The position numbers and the translations under genes were made by a program. A DNA stretch of 64,000 nucleotides, from assembly GCA_963082875.1 (NCBI GenBank), contig OY720097.1, forward strand, positions 17,740,501-17,804,500, read 5' to 3'. The notes beneath the pieces are model-generated. The model was not told the DNA's origin. It saw only the letters and a list, made by a program, of their open reading frames with translations, and ran no database searches. Below, piece by piece: positions 46,672 to 57,300 of the stretch. Positions within the stretch are counted from its first letter, which is position 1, and the number at the start of each line of letters is the position of its first letter. This DNA comes from Corella eumyota. Taxonomy: Eukaryota > Chordata > Ascidiacea > Phlebobranchia > Corellidae.

Positions 46672-48260
46672 CTACTTTGGAAATTTCTCATCTAAATAAT
46701 TAGATAATGACCACGAAAAATCAGCGAACATTCCATCAACCTGAAGTTTAACAAACATCTCGTATTCTCTATATGGATCACTACCGTAATCCCATGCTAG
46801 GAACATATATTCATTTCTCATAACCCACGTATGGACCTTAACAAAAGAATTTAAAATAATTAATGTCTATGAATTGATGTACTTGTGTTACAACTTACCT
46901 TCAAGTCTAAAGCATGCGCTCTTTCAATAAAATCAGTTTTTGCAGAAATATAATTTGTTTTTGGATCAACTTGCACAATAAGTTTTTTATCAGGACCCAA
47001 ACCATACAAAAACTTCGACAAATCTTTCATTTTTGAGTTATTTAATTCCTTCTTTGTTAGGTATATAAGAGGTAGTTTGGTAGAAGGTGACATATACCGA
47101 AGACTGTCTTCAGAAAAAGATTGAATATAACAAGTTAGTGTAGGTTCTGTATACCCATGTTTTAATAAGGAAGCTAATAATAAATCTTCCATCGTTGTGT
47201 TAGTAAGAAATTGGTTGTAATATTCAGGATTTTTAGTCTCTGGGTAAATTCCAATAACACGCTTGTTGCTGATATTTTTTGCAACAGCAACATATTCATC
47301 GAAAGTTGCAATTGAAAATTTGCCATTGTAAGATTGGTCCCTGTACGGTCTTGACTGCACCTAAAAAAATTTAAAAAAGTAATGAAAATACTTTTTTTTA
47401 ATTAAAAAATAGAAAGAACATAAAATAAACATTACTACATACTTTTCTTATAGTTTTTAGTTCTTTAAGGGTAAAATAATTGGCAAAATAATCAGTTTGT
47501 TTAACACCATCGATGATGTGTGTTTTAACACGGTCTCGAAACTCTGGTCTTGAGTGAACGTCGGTTGTTGCATTCAACCCAACATCATGTGTGCATATTA
47601 AATACAGATCCTAATCTCGAATAAAATCACAACAATTTTTAAAATTAAAAATTTTTTGGATTGAATTTATTTTTTAGTGGTTAGAAAATAAAAATTTTAG
47701 CAAACCTTGGTTATTCCAACATCACATTCAATAATATCAGCACCTTGACGAACTGCTAATTTATAAGCTTCTACTGTGTGTTCAGGAAGCATTCCTGCAT
47801 GGAACATAAATTTAAACTAGATTAGCACAAAAAAATTAAAAAGCATTTTTTTCCTAATTTAATGTTGATAAAAAATGCGCCTTTTACGATCTAGACATTG
47901 GTTGAAATGTTATATATATATAATATTAGTTTTGTTTCATAATAACAATTATTTAATTAATTAAAAATACTTACCACAACTACCTCGGTGTGCAATAATT
48001 AAAGGTCTGGTTTGTGTTGGATTATCATATATTAACGATTCTGTTATTATCAATCCAACAACACAAAATACAAACAAAAAAACTAAAAAAATAAAAATGA
48101 TTTAATAAAATTACCAGATAATTAGGAAATGATTTTATTATTAAATAAAATTATTATTACTAGGTTGTAAGTTATAACCAATAATTAAAAATTACTTACC
48201 AGAAATTTTTAAATTTATTCGATTTCTCCAAATAAAAAATATATTTTTCCACTTTTTCAT
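46672..48260 (-). CDS. GlpQ-type glycerophosphodiester phosphodiesterase, copy B, signal-anchored
   Basis: Tandem paralogue of copy A with the same exon plan and long identical runs (for example [40 protein letters not shown]). The active-site set is intact: [46 protein letters not shown]. It differs at both ends. The N-terminus is longer and basic ([18 protein letters not shown]) before a hydrophobic run ([16 protein letters not shown]), more like a signal anchor than a cleaved signal. The C-terminus stops at NYLDEKFPK, without the GPI-like tail of copy A. Thus the two enzymes probably share chemistry but differ in membrane attachment. Nothing is inserted in the intron matching the one that hosts PITP in copy A. 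Confidence 0.83.
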
Positions 48261-48978
48261 AATTGCAAATTTAACCTAATTTTTAACACATTCTGAAAAA
48301 AACAAATTTTCACAATTATTGTAAATGAATAATCAAAAATTTCAATGAATACTACCATATTTTCAAATGACAAATTTTGTTTAGAAATATAGAAGATCAT
48401 CAAAAGAATGTGAATAAGAAATGGATGAAATTTAAAACAATGAAATTAATAATACACAAATGCTATTGTACAATGTTGTTAGTAACACAGATAAATTTAT
48501 GTTTTAAAATGAATTACAAATATTGTTGACAAAAAACACAAAATTTAAAATATTGCAACATTAGATTAATGTTAACCGAAAAAACAGATCTAATATGAAG
48601 TAGAAGACAAATTAAATTATGGAAGATAAAAATGTACACGCTTAAAACACTGCAGATTACTTTTTTGCATAACTGTTCGCTAAAAACTAAAATTTCATAA
48701 CAATAGTTAATTTTTAAACAAAAATTTTTCTAGTATTAATAGGTTGTAGATGGAAGACAATAATGCAACAAATGGAAGACAAAAAATAAAATTTTAACAT
48801 TGGCCTAAAAAATATTATGAAAAATTTAAAATTTGCATTAAGAATTAATACACCAGCCAAGTACCCTAAACATCACTAATAAAGAAATAATTAACCCAAG
48901 TAATTAAGTGCTTTCCCTTCACAATAGATGGAATAAAAATACTTTTAAAAAAACAAAAATGTTTTTGCCTAAAATTAA
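48261..48978. other. GDPD copy B promoter and MOSPD2 3' UTR
   Basis: Very AT-rich, no coding frame or structured RNA noted. Confidence 0.4.
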
Positions 48979-51900
48979 CTATAAGTCAACGTCGTCATAC
49001 ACCTCGTCAGGGTTTATGTCGTTTTGAAGCTGTTTTAATTTACCTAACTGCAACAAAGAATTAAGAATTGAGAGTTCGTAGAGAATAAAGAAAAGTAGGA
49101 TTAGTAACAGAGCTTGGATGACGATTGAGTGATTTAATCTCATTCTAAGATGTTGGCAATCTTCCTCAGTGTTTTTTACCTTCGACAAAAACATATAAGT
49201 CCTAACTAGATATACATATACATGCGGTATAGGTTGCTCTTTTTACTTACTAGTAAACTGTAAGCAAATGTTAAAAAATGTAAAAAATTTAATTATTTAG
49301 TCAAAATGTAAAAAAATTGAATCTTTTCTTAAACTAGATATAAATGCAAAGTTTGCCAGTTTTTAAGTAAAAGCTAAACAAAAGTTTTATCTTCAAACTT
49401 ACAATTTTTTTCAGACTTGCCACTTCTTGAGTGAGTTTGGTTAAGTCCGAGTTTGGGTTTATATGATTTTGGTGGTTAGCTTGAGTAAGAGGTTGTGGTT
49501 TTACCTTTTTTGGTGTTTTATCTATCAAATGGTTGGGTGCAGTTTTATCCAGTCTAACTTTCAACCTTTAAAAGTGACATAAAAATAAATATTACAAAGT
49601 TCAAAAAAACTAAAACAATCTTGTTAATTTGATTTGAAAATTTATTTTTTTTAAATCATCTGATAATAACCACACATTTCTTCAACATTTTTTACCGAAA
49701 ACAGAGTAACTAATTACCTATGTTCAAATCTAGACTCTCTAGTTTGGTGAGTATTCCAAAATTCCTGCACACTTCCCCCAATATCAATAATCTCCTGATA
49801 CAAGATCAGAAATCGATCTCGAGTTAATGTATCTTCATTATTTCCACCCAAGTTTATTCTTATTGTGGTTGTTGTACCTATAAAAAATAGAATGAAAGTT
49901 TAGTTAAAGAAGTGATTTAATTGTTAGTGGCAGTACTTTTTTATATTTATTTATCATCGATGTGGGAAGGTCAACTTCATATCATAAACATAGAATAACA
50001 TCAGTTACCCCAACCCAGTCTCTAGTTGCCTTTGGCAGTTTGGAACATTATATATTATAATTGTCTGATAAGTAAGCTGCTAATTAAGTGTTGGTGCTGA
50101 TTAAATGTTGGTGCTGATTAAATGTTGACAGCATGACAGAAATGGGAATCGAACCAACAACCTCTTGTAGTGAGTCATGCGCTCTAACCACTATACCATG
50201 CTGCCAGTACTTAAAATTAAAATTTAATTAATTATAAGAGTTTAAAACTTACCTGGTGAAACAATCCCTGAGCTGGGTTTGACATGATATCTTTCTGGAA
50301 AGTTGGTTTTCACCTTAAAGGCCACACTTTTGTTACTATTGCTGTTCTCAGGACACCTCAATACAACACAAGCTCGATATCGACCACTATGTTGGTCTCT
50401 AGATGGCTCATCAAATACAACTTCATATGATGGACTAAAAATAAAAAAAAAATAAAATTAATAATTCATTAAAGGTATATATATTAGTAATAAAGTATTA
50501 AACATAAGTATATGGGCCTACCGATTTTTATAAGCCAAACAATAAAAGTATAAAAGTTCCCCTAAAAAGGCATATTGTTTATTGTTTATATTAAGCATAT
50601 TGTTTATAGTTTATTACCTCATTATTAGTAACGAACCCAGTTTAACTTCACCCTGCGGTTTGGTAATCTGATTTGAAGAACTCTTTTTCGGTTTAACTGA
50701 GGTAGCTAAAAACATTTAAAAAATGTGAAAAATCGTAATAAAAGTATTTACAATTTAAAAGGATTAATAGAAAAAACAATAAAACATGACTTACCTTTAT
50801 TGCTTGTATTTGATGACATCAAACTGTTGTTTGAAGGGCTAGAAACATCTGGTATTACAACCTGGCTTTCAGAACTTGTTCTTCCATTTGATCTTAAATG
50901 AATATTATCCATCGAATCTCCTGGTTCTGCATGTACTAATGCAATTGTTGACTTATAATTAATACTTGAAGAGTTAGAATGTGTTTTCTTGTGTTTTCTA
51001 AGATTATGAATCTCGTTAAAGGCAGGCTCAGACTTGGCACGGTTTCTGCTTGATAGCAAATCATTGTGATCAACTTTTTTCAAGGGGGTAAGCGTGGGGG
51101 TGTCTTCTTCTAAAATCGATTCATTGTATTCTGATTTTTCGTCGTCCAAGTTGTTGTTTTCTTCCATTTTTGATTTGTGGATTGGAGTTGCTGTGGTGGA
51201 GGGAATTGGTTCTATGTCAACGTCACTGTTCTCATTTTTTAACTCTTCGATGTTTTCTTCTACGAAATGATTTAAAATTTATTATTGACTTAACATAAAA
51301 ATCTTAATCCTAATAGAATTAACAAAAAAAACAAAGAGCAACAAACAAAAAATTATAAACAAAGAAGATTAAATACAACCCTAAGCCAAAAATCCAAATT
51401 GCTACAATTTAAATAACTGGATTATAAATGGTTTTTAAATTGTGCTATTTTTAAATGTATGCCATGAACTAATTGCATTATTCACGATCAATAACATTTA
51501 GTCAACCACAACATTTGTAAAAATGGATTTAATGTTATTGTACTGTCATAGAAGTATCCTGTACAGTATATCATGGCCCACCCATAATGTTAACAAAGGT
51601 AATAAGGATGTGTAACAATTATGCAGCTACTTCCTATTCAATTTTGCAAATCACTGTCCAACAAAATGTAAATACTGACACATCCTTAATTAAATGATCA
51701 ATTACTTGTATTTATTTTTATTGCGTCAGATGCAATTTATTAAAAATGTAGCAAAATTCCATTAATATTAACTATTGATTGTTAAAAATTTCAACAGAAA
51801 ATTTTATACAGTTTTTATAATTACAAAATATACATTTTTTGTATTTTGCAAAAAGATAAAATGTAAACTATTTTTAAAACGTTATTGGCAAATAACTTAA

Positions 51901-53697
51901 CACTATTAAGATTAAAGTTTTACTATGTCAAAGTAGCCATAAAAATGTCAAAAATATAAATTATATGTGAAAAAAGACCAAGCCAACACATGCTTAGTGT
52001 TGACTTTAGAATTTAACTATCAACAAAACAAACAGAACTCACCCAACAAACTATCAGCTTCTTCTGAAGTTGAACGATCAGCATCACAATATTGAAGATT
52101 AAACTGAACTAAATCATCTGGAAAAGGCGGGTAACTATACTCCCAATCATCCTATACAAAATGGGATTTTTCTAGTTAAATTTAAATGTTAGCTTTAAAC
52201 CAATGCCACACAGAACTGTATTGAAATATTGCAGTTTGTAATAGGTTCAAAGGTTTGTAGTATGATTCATTTAAAAAATAATGAAAAACCATCTTGCAAG
52301 CACTATATCATTATTAGCAGCATGGTCATAAAAACGCCTTGTCATAGCCTTTTTACTCTATTGATCTATTGTAATTAAAATAAAAATTTACCAGTCCATT
52401 CATATATTTTGATATTTGATCAGGAGCTACATGTTGTTTAAGATCTTTAAAACTGCAAAAAACTGTTCGCTTTCGTTGTTCTTCTGTCATCCAATTTTTA
52501 ACAACTTTCCAAATTGCTACATACAAAAATATGCAAATAAATTAATGTTTTATTAACTATGTTAATTCAAGTAGAAAAATTTAGTAGGTGGACACAAGTA
52601 ATAAATACTTACCATTCATTATCCAGGGCATTTCCAGAATAATAATTTTTTCTACAAAACAAACATGAAATTACTGTTAATATAAACTTCTAAATTTATC
52701 AAAAATTGAACTGCAACATATAAACAATAACTTTAACAAGAAACAGCATTATTAACTAATAGTAAAAAAATTGATAATAATTAAAAGCAAAACATAAAAA
52801 GTCTTGTTATCATGTTAAGTTCAATAAAAAATCTTTTGATATAACTCACCTAACATTTCTGGAAAATAATGGGTAAAACAATCCAACATAAACTTAATTC
52901 CACCTAGATCTACATTGGCTAAAGATGATTTGCTGACATCCATTAAAAAAGTAATATGCTTTCCAGGTTCAGCTTGCTGCATTCTTTCCAGCCAAAAAGT
53001 AAGCAACTTCTGAGTTTGAGCTTTCATATCTTTAGTTTGTAGTCTCGTCACAAAATACACTGCACATAATGAAGCCTTTAAGAACAACTACTTAAATACA
53101 ATTTCTTATAAAGATGTTATTGACATCCACTAAATAAAAGCTTTAGTATTATGGAAAACAATGAAATCATCATCACAAAACGTTTAATTATCTACTTAAT
53201 CTAGTTTCATCTTTAGCTCTTCCATGAAGATAAATTATTCCTTTTTTCATTAAAGAATCTCCCAGATCACCCACTTTAAGATCTAAACAATGAAAAACAA
53301 CATGATTATCAATCATAGAATAAAAAAAAGACTGTTTTACAAAAAAAAAATTTTGACTGAAGGAATTTATGAATTGTTGAAAAGAAAAATGACCTGGTAT
53401 ATTTTTTTCTTTTCTCCAACGAAATGTGTCATTTGCCAACTTTACTGCATCCGTTACATTTCCTTTTCTCCAGTTAATAAAACAAAGAGCGTAAGTATCA
53501 TTTTGATTTAAACGATAAATATCTCTCTCATCAAAAGTGTTACGAACTTCGGTATCTAAAAAAAACAATAACAAAAAATAAAATCACTTGTTCAATAACA
53601 AATTATCATATGTTAACTATAAATCTTAAATTTGCAAACCTTCAATAAAGGATTGAAATTTCTCACGAAACTCTTTTATGTGCACAGAATTATCCAT
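48979..53697 (-). CDS. MOSPD2: MOSPD2, ER membrane tether with CRAL-TRIO and MSP domains
   Basis: The start is at 53697 (MDNSVHIKEFREKFQSF). First comes a CRAL-TRIO unit: the N-terminal helices FDERDIYRLNQNDTYALCF, then KHITFLMDVSKSSLANVDLG and FMLDCFTHYFPEMLEKIIIL. A disordered acidic/serine-rich linker follows (about 52100-50750). The MSP domain carries SVAFKVKTNFPERYHVKPSSG, the surface that binds FFAT motifs, and TRDRFLI, QEFWN, EHRLKVRL. A linker with a predicted coiled coil then leads to one membrane helix (VIQALLLILLFFILYELSIL). MOSPD2 ties the ER to endosomes, mitochondria, Golgi and lipid droplets through FFAT partners. Unlike the short human tail, about 28 residues follow the helix, ending PDEVYDDVDL. 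One intron holds a SINE. Confidence 0.9.
49939..50204 (-). mobile_element. tRNA-derived SINE copy in a MOSPD2 intron, with target-site duplication
   Basis: Read on the minus strand, it begins GGCAGCATGGTATAGTGG (box A) with box B GGTTCGATTCCC, and ends like the copy at 5779-6058 (AACTGATGTTATTCTATGTTTA and CCCACATCGATGATAAA). It is flanked by the 8-base duplication CAGTACTT (49931-49938 and 50205-50212). The middle differs from the first copy: the TACCCTTGAGTAAGGCGC segment is missing and a 17-18 base unit (CATTTAATCAGCACCAA) is doubled instead. Confidence 0.87.
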
Positions 53698-54373
53698 TTT
53701 TAATTTCGTTATTTTTGTATTGACTAACAACTAAAGTGAATTAGCACCTAAAGGCCATCTGAGATTGATTTTCTAGTTACTGCAAACGTAAAACTTAGAC
53801 ACAGCAGCTGTACCGCGAAAAAACTAGCAAAAATTCCACTAACAAAATATAAACAAATACAAGTACAACTAAAACACGAGTAAATTATTTTTCCTTTGTA
53901 AAAAGTAAAGCAAACCAAAAAGTAAACAAAATCAATAACAAACGTGACGTAAAGAACCGGTACGTGACCTCACGTGACCAAACAAAAATCTTACTTGTTT
54001 TTAAACGATATTGCTTTATTATAAACTTTTTGTTATTTATTTTAATTTTTTTAAAACTAATTTAATTTTACAAATTTAAGAAAACAAGTTGAGTTTCTAA
54101 GTTGGTCATTTATTGTTGATTCAGCTGAGTGGTTTAGTAACCTAGAGAAACTATTGACGCCAAATCAAGATTGTGAATTTTGCTACTTGATTATTTAATT
54201 AATTTGAATTTCCAAACAAACATATATCAAAGTATGTGTATACATTTATATTCAAAAAAATAAGTAAATATAATATTAAACCTACAGATTTTTTCAATTT
54301 TGTTTTACCATTTGACCATAAGCAAATATAAATATATTATTAATCTATGACATTAGTCTGTTAGTTAAAAAAC
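53698..54373. promoter_or_regulatory. Divergent promoter region of MOSPD2 and the HEAT-repeat gene
   Basis: The CpG-containing centre (53940-53990) has TCACGTGA at 53970-53977 within CTCACGTGACC, nine of ten positions of the CLEAR consensus, about 275 bases upstream of the MOSPD2 start. The side nearest the HEAT gene is plain AT-rich DNA. Confidence 0.45.
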
Positions 54374-57300
54374 ATGAAGGCTGATATGTTGTCTATAAGA
54401 AGAAGTGACAAAGAACTTCAAATGGTTACTGAGTTATGGGGTTCAGGATTTCATTCAGGATCTAAAAAACATCCTGACAATACTTTACACAGATCCGACA
54501 TGCTTTTACATAAACAGGTAAAAACTAAGTACAGGGGTTTTTAAATCAAAAATGACTACATATTTAATTTTCTCATGAAATATTGTTTTTTTTGTTTATT
54601 AATTGTTGAAAGCCTAACGCAAAACGGATTTTTCTAGCTTAACGAAACAACTGAAGTTATTGAAACTTTGGATAAAGCTATTAACCAATATGAGAACTCA
54701 CAATCCAACAAAGAAAAAGAAATTATTTTAAAGAAGATATTTGTACTCCAACGAATGGTATGCAAGCAAAATGTTAAATATCCTATAAAAAATTTGCTGT
54801 TATAAGATTATTTCATTTATTTATATTGCAGTTTAGAATTACCGAATAAAATTACTTATTAATTAATCTGATGACAGGGTTTTGGCTCAGCAGAAGCTTA
54901 TACCAGTTATAGCGCCTTACTTAAAGGCTCTATGGCAAGAAGAAGGCAGGGATTAAACCCAGGACTTTCTGCATAGAAGCTTTGTTACAATAAAAAGTTA
55001 AAACTGAGTTTGTTATTTAGGGTCAACATTTAAAATTGATTTTAGGAATTCTTGAAACCCTTAACAAAGAAATTAAATGTTACCGGGAGAAATTACATCA
55101 AGCTGTAAAGTTACATCTGGATGTAAAAACTTAAAATAAAAACCATAAAATAAATTAGTCTTTTTATTAATTAAAAAAACTTTAAAATCTTTAATAACAT
55201 TATATGTATATTTTTTTTTATTTTTAATATGTTTTCTTTATTTTTAATATTTAGTTTTAAAAACATTTATATTAACAATTGTAAAATATTAAGGATGCTG
55301 AATTGCTAAGGCAAAGAGTATCTTGGTTAGAAAGACGACTTGAAAAAATAGTTTCAGAAAATTCAATTCAAAAACTTACAACTGAATTTTATGTAGGTTA
55401 AATAAAATTAACACAAAATTTTAAAACAACTTAGCTTTAATATTAATTTATGTCTTTTTATGTATGTTTATTTTTGCAGAACACATCCATAGACAAGAAT
55501 ACACAGTTAACAGATACCAAGGTTTAATAAAAGTTTTATAGTATAACATGTTAATGCTTTATTGCAACATAGATATAAACAATTTTTAATTTATTTTAGC
55601 CTAAACCTAGCCATGAAGTGTTACCAAGATCTATATTACATGCTGATGGAGTTTTATCAAAACCAACTGCTTACACAAAGAAAGCTGTTAAACTTGCTCC
55701 ATTAGGAAACAGTGTGCCAGGTTCACTTACATTTAATTAAAATTATAACAAATTCTGTTTACAAATATTTTATATAATTTAGGTGTTAATTTTGCTACAC
55801 CAGATGTTGCTGATATGTATTGGAATGTTGGACATCATAGATTTAGTTATACTGAAAATATGGGACCTTTATTAGAGGTAAGTCATTCCCAATATAAGAT
55901 ATTCAATATGGCGCTAGAGTTAATCCTGTATTTTAGAAAAACCCACTTTCCTATCACAATATTGGGTTATCTGTTCCTGATACTTATGTCAAGAAGAATA
56001 TATTTTCTCGAGGTTCTGATAAGTCAAGTGTTTTACCCTGGCTTAATGAACAAGATGCTACAAAAGGAAACTTTGATATTATGGTATGTGATTAGTTTTC
56101 TTATGTCACAAACTTACTATTGTTGCATTATGACAAAATAATTGACCTGATTTAATTTGTTTTGATTTGTAATTAAGTTTTTAATAGAAAAAAAATAATT
56201 TTGGATTTTATATAAATTTTTTTTGTGTAAGTTTCTTTAAAAATTAACATTTAGAGAGACGATTTAGAGAAAATCCGGAAAAGAATTCACAGAATTCATG
56301 ACAGGATATATGCAGCATCAAATTTGTCTGTTAATATAGGAGATAATCAAACTCCTGTCCTTCCACAAAGTAAAGAGAGTCAACGATCGAGTAAGTTAAA
56401 AAAAATCAATCATATTTAATTTGGAAACCATATTATTTATTATAAAATAAATTTTCTTTACGAATTTACAATAATTTATAAATTTACTTTTATTTTTTTA
56501 GGCACAACACCACAAACGCAAGTTATGCAGAACTATGTTAACTATGGCAGAGGTAATAAGTTTAATGCATATATAACATACTAAAAAATAAATCCAAATA
56601 GTATGTTGTAATGAAGTAATGTGATGAAGATTTTTATTATTTTGTAATTTATTTTATAGGTGATGCCCAATCAGTCACTGCAGGAAGTTTAGCAAGAATT
56701 TCAAGTACAGCTACACCACCAAGCAGTAATATAAGTGATTCTACAGTGTCTATACTTCCAGAAAAGTCTGAAACAAAAACTGTTGTCCCCCTCACCAAAA
56801 TAGTAATTAATAATCCCAATTTTAAAATTTAGTTTTAATAATTTTTTTAAATTTCTCTAAACATCAAAAAAAAAAATATTACAATGTAAATCTGAATGCA
56901 TATTTTTTATTATTGAATTAAAATTTTTGTTTTTAAAATGAATTTTGGTATTTATTTTAGAACATGGGGAAAAATTATCCATATTGTAGTGATAGATGGA
57001 CAGATGCAAAACCCCATGAAGGAATTGCTGTTCAACCTTCCATCTGTAATCAAAGAGATTTACAAATTAAAACCAAACTAAGATTATACATTCCAAAACG
57101 GCATAAAAAAAAGTAATTTTTGCCACAGTTTTGCTAGTTTTTTTTAATGTCATTAATATTTATATTGCATAAAACATATTGACTTTCGCTATTACCTAAT
57201 TCCTACTAATATATATGCTACCAAAAATTTTAATACTGTTTTACATAATATAACAGAATTGCTGTTGTTCGTGACTTAGTAACCCCATCAAGTGTTTCAT

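Noticed and set aside
53160-53180. Minus-strand TGATGATGA, possible C box of a snoRNA in a MOSPD2 intron
   Set aside because: No D box or terminal stem at a suitable distance.
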